A stretch of DNA of 64,000 bases from Chryseobacterium oryctis (lineage in GTDB: Bacteria; Bacteroidota; Bacteroidia; Flavobacteriales; Weeksellaceae): NCBI RefSeq assembly GCF_025971925.1, contig NZ_JAPDHV010000003.1:383558-447557 (forward strand), read 5' to 3'. The position numbers and the translations under genes were made by a program. Below the pieces are notes generated by a model, which saw only the letters and a program-made list of their open reading frames with translations, was not told the DNA's origin and ran no database searches. Below, one piece after another: positions 1-8,488 of the stretch (position 1 is its first letter; every line of letters starts with the position of its first letter).

Positions 1-869
1 ACGGAGGTCGTGGAGGTCACGTTATCATGAAGGGAAATGCTCACGAATGGACTTTACTCCCTCTTCGATACACCCGTCACGTAAAAGCAGAACGTGGAGA
101 AAACGGAGGAAAAAATCAATTAACTGGTGCTTTTGGTGCCGATGTTTACATCAACGTACCTATCGGAACGATTGCAAAAAATGAAGATGGTGAGATTATA
201 GGTGAAATTCTAGAAGACGGACAGGAAATCATCCTGATGGAAGGAGGAAAAGGAGGTCTCGGAAACGAACATTTTAAATCCTCAACCAACCAAACTCCTC
301 GTTATGCACAACCCGGAATGGAAGGTCAGGAAGGTTACGTAATTTTCGAACTTAAAATTTTGGCAGATGTAGGACTCGTTGGTTTTCCAAATGCAGGAAA
401 GTCTACTCTATTATCATCTGTTTCTGCTGCAAAACCGAAAATTGCAGACTACGCCTTTACAACACTTACTCCTAATTTAGGAATTGTTGACTACAGAAAT
501 TACAAATCTTTTGTGATGGCCGACATTCCCGGAATTATTGAAGGTGCTGCAGAAGGGAAAGGATTAGGACACAGATTCTTAAGACATATTGAGAGAAATT
601 CGATTTTATTATTCTTAATTCCTGCTGATTCTGAGGATCATTTCCAAGAGTTTAAAATTCTGGAAAATGAATTAAAAGAATATAATCCTGAGCTTTTAGA
701 TAAAGATTTTATTATTTCTGTTTCTAAATCTGACCTATTGGATGATGAACTTAAAAAGGAAATATCAGCCGAATTCCCTGAAAACAGACAGCCTCTGTTT
801 TTCTCAGGCGTTACAGGAGAAGGTCTTACAGAATTGAAAGATGCGATTTGGAAGAGATTGCATGGATAG
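1..869 (+). CDS. obgE: GTPase Obg, 3' part (cut by window start)
   Basis: This is the ribosome-associated GTPase Obg/CgtA, involved in late 50S assembly and stress control. The reading frame is open from base 3, upstream of the first ATG at 27, and the first residues are the glycine-rich [12 protein letters not shown] of the Obg fold, so the gene starts outside the window. Visible are the end of the Obg domain ([11 protein letters not shown]), then a G domain with P-loop GFPNAGKST, switch II DIPG, a G4 motif SKSD in place of the canonical NKxD, and a short C-terminal tail. The stop is followed by a strong terminator at 886-912. The family assignment is secure; only the N-terminus is missing. 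Confidence 0.95.
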   Translation, partial: GGRGGHVIMKGNAHEWTLLPLRYTRHVKAERGENGGKNQLTGAFGADVYINVPIGTIAKNEDGEIIGEILEDGQEIILMEGGKGGLGNEHFKSSTNQTPRYAQPGMEGQEGYVIFELKILADVGLVGFPNAGKSTLLSSVSAAKPKIADYAFTTLTPNLGIVDYRNYKSFVMADIPGIIEGAAEGKGLGHRFLRHIERNSILLFLIPADSEDHFQEFKILENELKEYNPELLDKDFIISVSKSDLLDDELKKEISAEFPENRQPLFFSGVTGEGLTELKDAIWKRLHG

Positions 870-885
870 GAGATAAAAAACATAT

Positions 886-912
886 AAAGTACACAAAAAA
901 GTGTACTTTTTT
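886..912 (+). terminator. Rho-independent terminator after obgE
   Basis: A perfect 9-bp stem (AAAGTACAC / GTGTACTTT) with an A6 loop is followed by a T-run. It lies 17 bases after the obgE stop and separates obgE from the outer-membrane protein gene. Confidence 0.8.
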
Positions 913-943
913 ATTATTAGGAAATTAAAATCAATTAAAAACT

Positions 944-1579
944 ATGAAAAAATACTTTTTATTAACCCTTCTATTTGCAACTTCTACAGGCATAAGTGCA
1001 CAAAATACAAATCAACCAGACTCAAAAATGAGTTTTGGAGTAAAAGGAGGCTATTCTTTATCAAACATGAAGTTTTTTGATAACAAATTAAATTCAAAAT
1101 CTTACTTTTATATAGGAATTATTGGCGAGCAACCCATATCTTCAAAAGTGGGTTTACAGGCAGAGGTGCTGTATACACAAGTTGGAGGAAAAGACTCCTA
1201 CCCATTAGTTCAATTAGTGGGAAATGAAATAGTGGAAATGGGTGATATTAAATTTGATTATCAATTAACTCAAATTCAAATTCCTATTTCTGCAAAGTAT
1301 TATTTCATACCCAACCTTTCAGCTTCCGCAGGTATGAATTTCGGAATAAATGTTTCAAAAAAGGTAAAAACAGAGCAGATTGTAAACGGATCGACTTCTC
1401 ATGATTATGAAAATATAAAATCAATAAATTTATTTCCTTTCTTAGGCTTGGAATATAAAATTGATAATAATTTCTTTGTGGACGCAAGATATCATTTTAA
1501 TTTCATCGGAATAAATAAAGGCAGTTCTGACACCAAAATTGGTTTTTTACAAGCTGGTGTTGGTTATAAGTTTCAATAA
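944..1579 (+). CDS. Outer-membrane beta-barrel protein (porin-like, OMP_b-brl type)
   Basis: This 211-residue protein has an N-terminal signal peptide (hydrophobic LLTLLFATSTG, cleavage probably near SAQ) and then alternating amphipathic strands such as FGVKGGYSLSNM, VGLQAEVLYTQVG and FFVDARYHFNF. It ends in GVGYKFQ, with the terminal aromatic region typical of Gram-negative barrels. The size and pattern match the small Bacteroidota barrel families (PF13568-like), whose function is generally unknown. It stands alone between the obgE terminator and the helicase promoter. The barrel class is well supported; a substrate or role cannot be given. Confidence 0.8.
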   Translation: MKKYFLLTLLFATSTGISAQNTNQPDSKMSFGVKGGYSLSNMKFFDNKLNSKSYFYIGIIGEQPISSKVGLQAEVLYTQVGGKDSYPLVQLVGNEIVEMGDIKFDYQLTQIQIPISAKYYFIPNLSASAGMNFGINVSKKVKTEQIVNGSTSHDYENIKSINLFPFLGLEYKIDNNFFVDARYHFNFIGINKGSSDTKIGFLQAGVGYKFQ

Positions 1580-1633
1580 TATATAAAACTTTAAACATCA
1601 TTTAAGGAAATAATCCATTAAAAATATTTAAAC

Positions 1634-1641
1634 TACCTTTG
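1634..1641 (+). promoter_or_regulatory. -7 box TACCTTTG upstream of the RhlE-like helicase
   Basis: The sequence matches the Bacteroidota sigma consensus TAnnTTTG exactly. No clear -33 TTTG is seen. Transcription would start near 1648, just before the hairpin at 1651-1677. Confidence 0.55.
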
Positions 1642-1650
1642 CAAAATATA

Positions 1651-1677
1651 ATTCCTTCAAAATGAAGGAATTTTTTT
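1651..1677 (+). terminator. Hairpin with T-run between the OMP gene and the helicase gene
   Basis: ATTCCTTC/GAAGGAAT forms an 8-bp stem with a 4-5 base loop, followed by seven T. It could terminate the outer-membrane protein gene. It also lies downstream of a -7 box and upstream of the helicase TTG start, so it would form the 5' end of the helicase mRNA. Confidence 0.6.
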
Positions 1678-1699
1678 CTTTACATTAAAAACATTTTAT

Positions 1700-3004
1700 T
1701 TGAATTTTACAGAACTTAACTTAATAGAGCCTATTGCAAAAGCAATTCAGGAACAAGGATATACCAACCCGACCCCCATTCAGGAAAGATCAATTCCGGA
1801 AATTTTAAACGGAAAAGATTTTTTGGGTTGTGCACAAACAGGTACAGGAAAAACGGCCGCTTTTTCAATTCCTATTTTACAGAATCTTTCTAAAAATAAA
1901 ACGTCAAACAGACATATTAAAGCCTTAATACTAACTCCTACAAGAGAACTGGCAATACAGATTGAAGAAAACATCAATAATTATGGTAAATATTTACCTT
2001 TAAAACAACTGGTTATTTTCGGAGGCGTAAAGCAAGGCAATCAGGAAGCTGCTTTGAAAAAAGGAGTTGATATTTTGGTTGCAACTCCGGGTAGATTGTT
2101 AGATTTTATAGCACAGGGAATTATCAGTTTAAAAAATCTTGAAATTTTTGTTCTCGATGAGGCTGACAGAATGCTTGATATGGGTTTTGTACACGATGTA
2201 AAAAGAATTATTAAACTTTTACCTCAAAAGAGACAAACTCTGTTTTTCTCAGCAACAATGCCTTCGGAGATTCAAAAATTAGCAAATTCGATATTAAATA
2301 ATCCCGTAAAAGTAGAGGTTACGCCAGTTTCTTCAACAGCAGATACTATCAATCAGTCTGTGTATTTTGTGGAAAAAGAGAATAAGCTAAACCTTCTTAC
2401 TCATATTCTTAAAAATGATATTGCTGATTCTGTTCTAGTGTTTGCAAGAACAAAACACGGAGCAGATAAAATAGCCAGAAAGCTTCAAAAAGATAATATT
2501 TCAACGGAAGCTATTCATGGAAATAAATCTCAAAATGCCCGTCAAAACGCCTTAAACAATTTCAAGTCAGGGAAAACAAGGGTTTTGGTCGCAACCGATA
2601 TTGCAGCAAGAGGAATTGATATTGATGAACTGAAGTTTGTAATTAATTTTGAATTATCTGATGTTTCTGAAACATATGTACACAGAATTGGAAGAACAGG
2701 AAGAGCTGGAGCAGAGGGAAATTCTATCTCTTTTGTTGACGGATTAGATTTACTAAATCTAAAAAATACAGAGAAACTAATCGGAAAGAAAATTCCGGTA
2801 ATAAAAAATCACCCTTTCCATACGGATAATTTGGTTGCACAAAAGCGTGATTCTAATAACAAGCCAGTTCCTGCTGGTTCAGAAAAGCCTAAATTACCAA
2901 GAACAGGTTCTTCAAGACCCAAGAATAACAAGAAGAAGCCTTCTGAAAATATTTCCATTAGTTTTAAAAAACCTAAAAACAAAAATTTCACAAGGAAAAA
3001 ATAA
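1700..3004 (+). CDS. DEAD-box RNA helicase, RhlE-like
   Basis: This 434-residue ATP-dependent RNA helicase shows all the usual motifs in order: Q motif ([11 protein letters not shown]), Walker [25 protein letters not shown] (FSATMP), [12 protein letters not shown] and [10 protein letters not shown]. The last 70 or so residues form a Lys/Arg/Pro/Ser-rich basic tail ([11 protein letters not shown]), as in RhlE proteins, probably used for RNA binding. The start is TTG at 1700: no in-frame ATG or GTG lies between it and the stop at 1649, and the N-terminus MNFTELNL fits the family. The leader carries a hairpin with a T-run (1651-1677). A convergent terminator follows at 3008-3034. Probable roles are ribosome assembly or cold adaptation. 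Confidence 0.93.
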   Translation: MNFTELNLIEPIAKAIQEQGYTNPTPIQERSIPEILNGKDFLGCAQTGTGKTAAFSIPILQNLSKNKTSNRHIKALILTPTRELAIQIEENINNYGKYLPLKQLVIFGGVKQGNQEAALKKGVDILVATPGRLLDFIAQGIISLKNLEIFVLDEADRMLDMGFVHDVKRIIKLLPQKRQTLFFSATMPSEIQKLANSILNNPVKVEVTPVSSTADTINQSVYFVEKENKLNLLTHILKNDIADSVLVFARTKHGADKIARKLQKDNISTEAIHGNKSQNARQNALNNFKSGKTRVLVATDIAARGIDIDELKFVINFELSDVSETYVHRIGRTGRAGAEGNSISFVDGLDLLNLKNTEKLIGKKIPVIKNHPFHTDNLVAQKRDSNNKPVPAGSEKPKLPRTGSSRPKNNKKKPSENISISFKKPKNKNFTRKK

Positions 3005-3007
3005 TAT

Positions 3008-3034
3008 AAAATCCTTCCAAATTGGAAGGATTTT
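3008..3034. terminator. Bidirectional terminator between the helicase and tatD
   Basis: AAAATCCTTCC / GGAAGGATTTT is an 11-bp inverted repeat with T-runs on both strands. It sits between the stops of two convergent genes. Confidence 0.8.
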
Positions 3035-3041
3035 ATCTGTA

Positions 3042-3809
3042 TTAAATTTGAACAAATAATTTCTTTGCATTTTCAGTTGTTATTCTGTCAATCTCAGAAA
3101 AATCTACTTTATAGATATCAACTAATTTTCCGGCAACTAAATCAAGATATGAACTTTCATTTCTTTTTCCTCTGTGCGGAACCGGAGCCAAATAAGGTGA
3201 ATCTGTTTCCAAAACTATTTTATCTAATGGTATTTCGTGTAAAAACTGGTCTATTTTCCCGTTTTTGAATGTCACTACTCCACCAATTCCTAAAATAAAG
3301 TTTAGCTCAATAGCATGTTTTGCCTGTTCCAAATTACCAGAAAAACAATGGAAAATTCCACGAAGTTTCGGGTGTTTTTTTCGCTCTAGAACTTCAAAAG
3401 TCTCATCAAAACTTTCTCTTGTATGAATCACAATGGGTAAATCTCTTTCAATTGCCCAATCAATCTGTTGCTCAAAAGCTTTGACTTGAATATCTAATGT
3501 CGTTTTATCCCAATACAAATCAATACCTATTTCACCAATTGCAGGAAAGGCTCTTTGTTCAAGATAGTTTTTTACAATTTCAAGCTCCTTTTCCCAAGTT
3601 TCAGGTTTTACATAACAAGGATGTAAACCCATCATCGAAAAAATTTGGTTAGGATATTGAGCTTCTAATTCAAGCATTTTCTCGTGAGATTCAGAATCTA
3701 TTGCAGGAAGATAAAATTCTGTAACACCTTTATTTAAAGCTCTTTGAATAGTTTCTTTTCTGTCTTCATCAAATTCTTCCGAATATAAATGTGTATGTGT
3801 ATCAATCAT
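3042..3809 (-). CDS. tatD: TatD family metal-dependent hydrolase (DNase)
   Basis: This 255-residue TIM-barrel hydrolase of the TatD/YcfH group has metal ligands in order: IDTHTHLYS near the N-terminus, the GEIGIDLYW glutamate, IHTRES, GIFHCFSG and ETDSPYLAP. Members are 3'-5' exodeoxyribonucleases or related phosphohydrolases. The frame is open to a TTG at 3821, but the ATG at 3809 begins directly with MIDTHTHL, the normal family start, so it was chosen. The gene points toward the helicase and shares its terminator. The exact substrate cannot be told from sequence. Confidence 0.9.
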   Translation of the reverse strand: MIDTHTHLYSEEFDEDRKETIQRALNKGVTEFYLPAIDSESHEKMLELEAQYPNQIFSMMGLHPCYVKPETWEKELEIVKNYLEQRAFPAIGEIGIDLYWDKTTLDIQVKAFEQQIDWAIERDLPIVIHTRESFDETFEVLERKKHPKLRGIFHCFSGNLEQAKHAIELNFILGIGGVVTFKNGKIDQFLHEIPLDKIVLETDSPYLAPVPHRGKRNESSYLDLVAGKLVDIYKVDFSEIDRITTENAKKLFVQI

Positions 3810-3860
3810 TTTTTTATTCAATTATCTTAAATGAGGTAAATATTTTAATCAGGCATAGCT

Positions 3861-4379
3861 TCAACCACCTGTTTCCTCCATATTTTTCTTATGTTTTTTT
3901 ATTTTTTTTATCGCCCAATCATAATGACTTGAACCTGAAGAAACACAATAACTCCCTAAACTTGTAGACCCTGTCCATGAAAAATATTTTTTTGTAAATA
4001 ATTCCTCATCTGAAAATGTATCTATCAATTTCATCACTGAAGAATGGGATTCCATTAAAAGTTCCATAGATTTATCCAAGGTTGTTTTCTGATGTTTTTT
4101 CCAGAACTCGATATTCATCTCTGGATATGTCTTCCAGTTGTATGGAGATGGAAGAAAGCTTGAAAATTCTCCTGACCGGTTTGATACCACCCATTTAAGT
4201 AATAACTGATGCCATTCATAGAGATGAATAAGAACATCTCGAATATTACGGTCTCTGTCTTCAAAGGAAAATAAGCTTTCCTGCTCCTTTCTTGTCATTG
4301 AACCAATAAGGCTGAATAATTTTTGAAAATTTTCTTCACTACTATTGATCAATTGCTCTTTCGTAACTGCTCTTGCCAT
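3861..4379 (-). CDS. ClbS/DfsB family four-helix-bundle protein
   Basis: This 172-residue protein is of the DUF1706/ClbS-DfsB type. It starts MARAVTKEQLI and has the helical pattern of the DinB-like superfamily, including RDVLIHLYEWHQLLLKW and GSYCVSSGSSHYDWAIKKI. ClbS itself protects colibactin producers by opening the toxin's cyclopropane, but most family members are uncharacterised, so only the fold is claimed. It is monocistronic, 51 bases upstream of the tatD start on the same strand. No promoter box of the TAnnTTTG type was seen in its short leader. Confidence 0.8.
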   Translation of the reverse strand: MARAVTKEQLINSSEENFQKLFSLIGSMTRKEQESLFSFEDRDRNIRDVLIHLYEWHQLLLKWVVSNRSGEFSSFLPSPYNWKTYPEMNIEFWKKHQKTTLDKSMELLMESHSSVMKLIDTFSDEELFTKKYFSWTGSTSLGSYCVSSGSSHYDWAIKKIKKHKKNMEETGG

Positions 4380-4436
4380 AATATTTTTTTAACTTTTTTA
4401 AAGCTGACAACTATTAATTAACATATAAGAGAAGAA

Positions 4437-5396
4437 TCAATTATTTGGAAATATCTTATGTTTTACCTTTTTTCGCTGAATTTCAATCCTTTGATTTAAT
4501 TTTTCTCGAAATTCTACATATTTCGGATTTTTCTCATCGTCCGTTTTATGTTCTAAGGCTTTATTAATTTTAAAATTTTCTTTAATAAAATCTTGAGTTT
4601 CATCCGCAAAAAAAGCATTTCCAAACTTTTCAAAAATATAATTAATCGCCTGAGAGTTAGGATGAATCATATCTTCTTTATAAAAACGGTAATCTCGCAA
4701 ATCATCCATCAAAATTTCATAAATCGGAAGGTAATGACTGTCTTCAAACTGGCAAATGGTTTCATGAATAGCTGTAATTAATTTAGACTTACTTAATTGA
4801 TTTTCAACCATTCCGTCTTTTGTATGACGAACAGGCGAAACCGTAAACAAAATCTGAACATCATCCTTACAGATATCTTTTATATTTAAAATCGTAGTAT
4901 AGATAGAATCTGTAAGTTCCTGATTGGTTAACAATCTTTTTGTAAAGAATTTTTGCGGAATTTTATGGCAATTTGCGACCAATTTTTGCTTTGGAACAAA
5001 TTCATATATAAATGAAGTTCCGTATGTTATAATTACCCAATTTGTTTCTTGAAGAAACTGATTTCCTTCAACTATTTTAGAATTAATCTTTTCTAAAGTC
5101 TGGTGAATATACCTTGTATCAAAACTTGTATGATGATCCAGAGAAATAAATTCATCATTAAATGTAATTAAATCTTCCTCATCATAAAACTCAGAATCAT
5201 GAAGTCTTTTTACAGCATTATTAATCGAAAATGGGTTAAAAATAGTCCCAAAAGGATTATTTACAGACTGAATCTGACCTTGCGAAAACAAATCTGACAT
5301 CTCGGAAGCAAAACAAGAACCTATCGAAAATATTTTATCTTCAATCTCAATCTTTTTCTTCGAATCTTTGATGTCAACCTCTGTCCTGAATTTCAT
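4437..5396 (-). CDS. GSCFA domain-containing protein
   Basis: This 319-residue protein carries the name-giving motif SIGSCFASEM near residue 26, followed by the GDSL/SGNH-like pattern of the family (VIITYGTSFIYEF, VSPVRHTKDGM, HPNSQAINYIFEKF). GSCFA proteins are frequent in Bacteroidota and are predicted hydrolases or esterases; the substrate is unknown. The C-terminal 40 residues are highly charged and probably helical. The gene is 57 bases from the ClbS-like gene and could be cotranscribed with it. Its leader overlaps an imperfect inverted repeat at 5403-5462. Confidence 0.88.
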   Translation of the reverse strand: MKFRTEVDIKDSKKKIEIEDKIFSIGSCFASEMSDLFSQGQIQSVNNPFGTIFNPFSINNAVKRLHDSEFYDEEDLITFNDEFISLDHHTSFDTRYIHQTLEKINSKIVEGNQFLQETNWVIITYGTSFIYEFVPKQKLVANCHKIPQKFFTKRLLTNQELTDSIYTTILNIKDICKDDVQILFTVSPVRHTKDGMVENQLSKSKLITAIHETICQFEDSHYLPIYEILMDDLRDYRFYKEDMIHPNSQAINYIFEKFGNAFFADETQDFIKENFKINKALEHKTDDEKNPKYVEFREKLNQRIEIQRKKVKHKIFPNN

Positions 5397-5402
5397 TGTA
5401 TA

Positions 5403-5462
5403 GATATTAGGCTATAGCTTCTAGGTTCCAGACAAAATTTACTTGCAACCTAATAGCCCTCC
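5403..5462. repeat. Imperfect inverted repeat in the GSCFA leader
   Basis: The arms AGGCTAT...CTAGGTT and AACCTAATAGCC pair across a central spacer rich in A and T. It lies between the polyprenyl synthase stop and the GSCFA start, where a terminator or a small dispersed non-coding repeat would be expected. No long T-run is present, so it is not a classic terminator. Confidence 0.35.
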
Positions 5463-5468
5463 TTATTT

Positions 5469-6440
5469 TTAGCTTTCACGTCTTAGAAGGTAATTCGCTA
5501 ATTCAATAAACGGTTTTTTCTTTTCTTCCGGAGCATCAATTTTTTGAAGATAACTCTGCCCGATTTCGTTATGTTTTTCAATTAAGCGCAAAGCTTTTTC
5601 GTCAACCTTTGTTCTTCTGAAGATTTTCTCAACTCCATAAACTTTATCGATATTATCTGTCTTTTTAGAATACCAATAGTCCAGCTCTTTTCTTTCTTCT
5701 TCTGTTGCATACTCTCTTGCCATCAAATAAAGAACAGTCTTTTTATTTTCATAAATATCTCCTGCATGTTTTTTGCCAAACTGCGCCTGATCTCCGAAAA
5801 CATCTAAATAATCATCCATAATCTGGAATGCTATCCCGATATGTTTTCCGAAATTAAAAATAGCTTTTGCGTCTTTGAAGTTTGCCTTTGCAATTAAAGC
5901 TCCAATTTCAAATGAAGAAGCACTCAAAACCCCTGTTTTATAAGTAATCATTCTGATGTAATCATCAAAAGTTACATTTTCCTGTGTTTCAAAGTTGATA
6001 TCATATTGCTGACCTTCGCATAAAAGCAAACCTGTATGTGTAAAAATTCTGATACATGCTTTGAAAATTTCAGGTTCTAAATCTTCAAAAAACTTGTAAG
6101 CCTTCAACATCAATCCGTCTCCGGAAAGAATCCCTACATTTATTCCATGTAAAGTATGAATAGTCGGTTTATTTCTTCTCAAAGGAGCTTCATCCATAAT
6201 ATCATCATGGATAAGTGTGAAATTATGGAAAAACTCGATTGCTAATGCCGGTTTTATCGCCTGTTTTAAATCACCTCCAAATAAATCGCACGCCATTAAA
6301 ACCATAATCGGACGAAGACGTTTCCCTCCATGAGAAATAATGTAATTCATCGGGTCATATAATTCCGTAGGTTTATCTTTAAAAGTATACTTTGTAACGG
6401 CATCAGCAACAATCTGTTGGTATCTATCTAAAAATTCCAT
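5469..6440 (-). CDS. Polyprenyl diphosphate synthase (IspB/IspA-like)
   Basis: This 323-residue trans-prenyltransferase condenses isopentenyl diphosphate units for quinone side chains or lipid carriers. The first aspartate-rich motif LIHDDIMDEAPLRR lies near residue 78 and the second QIMDDYLDVFGD near residue 208, with GGKRLRP upstream. The frame is open to TTG at 6461, but that codon lies in a -7 box (6459-6466), so the ATG at 6440 (MEFLDRYQQIV) was chosen. Two bulky aromatic residues before the first DDxxD (FFHNFTLIHDD) suggest chain-length control, but the product length cannot be fixed. Confidence 0.92.
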   Translation of the reverse strand: MEFLDRYQQIVADAVTKYTFKDKPTELYDPMNYIISHGGKRLRPIMVLMACDLFGGDLKQAIKPALAIEFFHNFTLIHDDIMDEAPLRRNKPTIHTLHGINVGILSGDGLMLKAYKFFEDLEPEIFKACIRIFTHTGLLLCEGQQYDINFETQENVTFDDYIRMITYKTGVLSASSFEIGALIAKANFKDAKAIFNFGKHIGIAFQIMDDYLDVFGDQAQFGKKHAGDIYENKKTVLYLMAREYATEEERKELDYWYSKKTDNIDKVYGVEKIFRRTKVDEKALRLIEKHNEIGQSYLQKIDAPEEKKKPFIELANYLLRRES

Positions 6441-6458
6441 AAATTCTAATAATTTAAG

Positions 6459-6466
6459 CAAAAATA
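6459..6466 (-). promoter_or_regulatory. -7 box TATTTTTG of the polyprenyl synthase gene
   Basis: It is an exact TAnnTTTG match on the minus strand, 18 bases upstream of the chosen ATG. It argues against translation from the TTG at 6461. Confidence 0.6.
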
Positions 6467-6490
6467 CGATTTTTCAAGGCTTTATAAAAC

Positions 6491-6519
6491 AAAAAACTTT
6501 GCCCGATTGAGCAAAGTTT
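6491..6519 (-). terminator. Terminator after the phosphate transporter gene
   Basis: On the minus strand AAACTTTGC pairs with GCAAAGTTT, and the stem is followed by a run of T. It lies 23 bases after the stop of the Pit transporter. Confidence 0.8.
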
Positions 6520-6541
6520 ATATTTTAAGTTAATTTTTATT

Positions 6542-7684
6542 TTAGGTAAAAAATGTAACCAAAAGGTATGCAGTTCCTGCAACAATAGCTGAAATAGGAA
6601 TCGTAAGCACCCAAGCCCAAAGAAGACTTACAGTAATCCCCCATCTTACGGCAGAAATTCTTTTCGTTAAACCAACACCAATAATAGAACCTGTAATGGT
6701 ATGTGTTGTAGAAACAGGAATACCAAAGTGGTCGGTAATAAATAAAGTAATTGCACCTGCTGTTTCAGCACTTACACCTTCCAAAGAAGTTACTTTTGTA
6801 ATTTTAGTTCCCATTGTTTTGATTATCTTCCAACCACCACTCATGGTTCCTAAACCAATTGCTAAAAACGATACCAAAGGTACCCAAAGGTAATGCTCTG
6901 CAAAATAATCGAAACGTTCCGCAGAAGGGATATTTAAATAAACAGGATCCTGTAATGTATTAACATGATAAAAAATCAATGCTGCGCCGATAATACCCAT
7001 TACTTTCTGAGCATCATTCAAACCGTGTCCTAAGCTAAATAAAGCCGAAGAAGCCAACTGCAATCTTTTAAATGACTGATCTGCCTTATGAGGGTTTGAT
7101 TTTTTGTAAAGATGAACGATAATCAGTGTAATGATAATTGAAATAACCATCCCGATGATCGGAGCCATGAAAATAAACAAAAAGATAGGAATTACTTTGT
7201 TGAATTTAACAACATCCTGATGCACAACCTGGTCAAAAGCTTCTTTGAGTGTTCCCCAAATACCTAAATCCGGTTGAGCTGAAGCTACAGCATTATAATC
7301 CATCATAAAAGCATGCATTAATGCTGCTCCTAAAAAGCCTCCAATCAAAGTATGAGAAGAAGATGACGGAATTCCGAACCACCATGTTAAAAGGTTCCAG
7401 GCTATTGCCGCAACAAGACCTGAAAAAATAACTTCAAGATTTATAAAATTTTCATTTACAGTTTTGGCAATTGTATTACCGATTTTAAATTCTCCAATAA
7501 CGTAAGCGGCCAAGAAAAACGCTGCAAAGTTCCAAAGTGCAGCCCATAGTACAGCCTGGAAAGGAGTTAAAACTTTTGTAGAAACTATAGTTGCAATTGA
7601 ATTTGCTGCATCATGAAAACCGTTAATGTAATCAAATATTAGAGCCAACGCAATAATAACTATAAGTAAAATAGGAAATTCCAT
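6542..7684 (-). CDS. Inorganic phosphate transporter, Pit family
   Basis: This 380-residue integral membrane protein has the duplicated PHO4 architecture. The first half-site FDYINGFHDAANSIATIVST lies at residues 17-36, and the second, FSLGHGLNDAQKVMGII, is near residue 215. ITLFITDHFGIPVSTTHTITG matches the C-terminal signature. About ten hydrophobic segments are visible. Family members import metal-phosphate by proton or sodium symport. It is the second gene of an operon with the DUF47/PhoU-like gene, 16 bases downstream, an arrangement common for Pit accessory proteins. A terminator follows. Confidence 0.95.
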   Translation of the reverse strand: MEFPILLIVIIALALIFDYINGFHDAANSIATIVSTKVLTPFQAVLWAALWNFAAFFLAAYVIGEFKIGNTIAKTVNENFINLEVIFSGLVAAIAWNLLTWWFGIPSSSSHTLIGGFLGAALMHAFMMDYNAVASAQPDLGIWGTLKEAFDQVVHQDVVKFNKVIPIFLFIFMAPIIGMVISIIITLIIVHLYKKSNPHKADQSFKRLQLASSALFSLGHGLNDAQKVMGIIGAALIFYHVNTLQDPVYLNIPSAERFDYFAEHYLWVPLVSFLAIGLGTMSGGWKIIKTMGTKITKVTSLEGVSAETAGAITLFITDHFGIPVSTTHTITGSIIGVGLTKRISAVRWGITVSLLWAWVLTIPISAIVAGTAYLLVTFFT

Positions 7685-7700
7685 TTTTGTTAATTATTAT

Positions 7701-8339
7701 TTAAGCGTATTTAATCATGATGTTCTCAATAGTATTGGCAACATCCTCTGCTTTGTCAGTTACTACTTCAAGATAATTAAGTACAGATGAAACTTTGATA
7801 ATGTTAATCGCATCACTTGTTTCAAATAGCTCTACCATAGAGTTTGAAAGCAAATCATCTGCAATATTTTCAATAGAGTTTACTTTAATACAAGCTTCTT
7901 TCACTTGTTCCATATTCTTAAACCCTTTAAGATTTTTCATGGCATTTTGGATTTCCAGACAAGCCTTATGAATCAATAAAGAAAAATCTGCATAGGCTTT
8001 TACCTGTGGAGACTTGTATAAGAAAATATATTTTGCGGAAGCATAGATATAGTCAGCAATATCGTCCAACCCTGTTGCTAATGTGTGAATATCTTCTCTA
8101 TCAAAAGGAGTGATGAAGTTTTTACCCAGTTCTACAAAAATTTCGTGAGTAAGCTCATCATTTTTATGCTCATAATCACTCATCTTTTTCAACATAGTAT
8201 CATCGTTAAGATCAAAGTCTTTAATTCCAGAGTTAAACTCTTCAGACATTGCAACTAGATTTTCTGTTACTTTTTCAAAAAGCACAAAGAAGATTTTATC
8301 TTTCGGTTGGAAAGCGTGGAAAATATTACCAATTCCCAT
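7701..8339 (-). CDS. DUF47 family (PhoU-like) phosphate transport accessory protein
   Basis: This 212-residue, all-helical protein of the DUF47/TIGR00153 type contains two PhoU-like three-helix units with repeated acidic patterns (DIHTLATGLDDIADYIY; NSIENIADDLLSNSMVELF; DKAEDVANTIENIMIKYA) that can bind metals. It is encoded directly upstream of the Pit transporter and probably modulates it. The frame extends to 8366, but the N-terminus MGIGNIFHAFQPKD from the ATG at 8339 matches the usual family start and leaves room for a promoter. The start choice is moderately supported. Confidence 0.9.
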   Translation of the reverse strand: MGIGNIFHAFQPKDKIFFVLFEKVTENLVAMSEEFNSGIKDFDLNDDTMLKKMSDYEHKNDELTHEIFVELGKNFITPFDREDIHTLATGLDDIADYIYASAKYIFLYKSPQVKAYADFSLLIHKACLEIQNAMKNLKGFKNMEQVKEACIKVNSIENIADDLLSNSMVELFETSDAINIIKVSSVLNYLEVVTDKAEDVANTIENIMIKYA

Positions 8340-8444
8340 TTTTAAGTATTTATAATTTGAGTGCAAATTTCTTAAAAAAGAGCCTTACCTGAAACAATCT
8401 AATATTAAGTTTTGTTAACATTATATTAAGTATTGATTACCAAT

Positions 8445-8470
8445 AAAAAAACCGGCTAAAAAGCCGGTTT
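8445..8470 (-). terminator. Terminator after the DbpA-like helicase gene
   Basis: AAACCGGC / GCCGGTTT is an 8-bp GC-rich stem with a 6-base loop. On the minus strand it is followed by T-runs. It lies 18 bases after the helicase stop. Confidence 0.85.
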
Positions 8471-8488
8471 GTATTATGTAAAATGAGT

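Noticed and set aside
1662..1688. Eight-codon mini-ORF in the helicase leader considered as a gene
   Set aside because: It is too short to support on its own and overlaps the hairpin; mentioned only as part of the leader observation.
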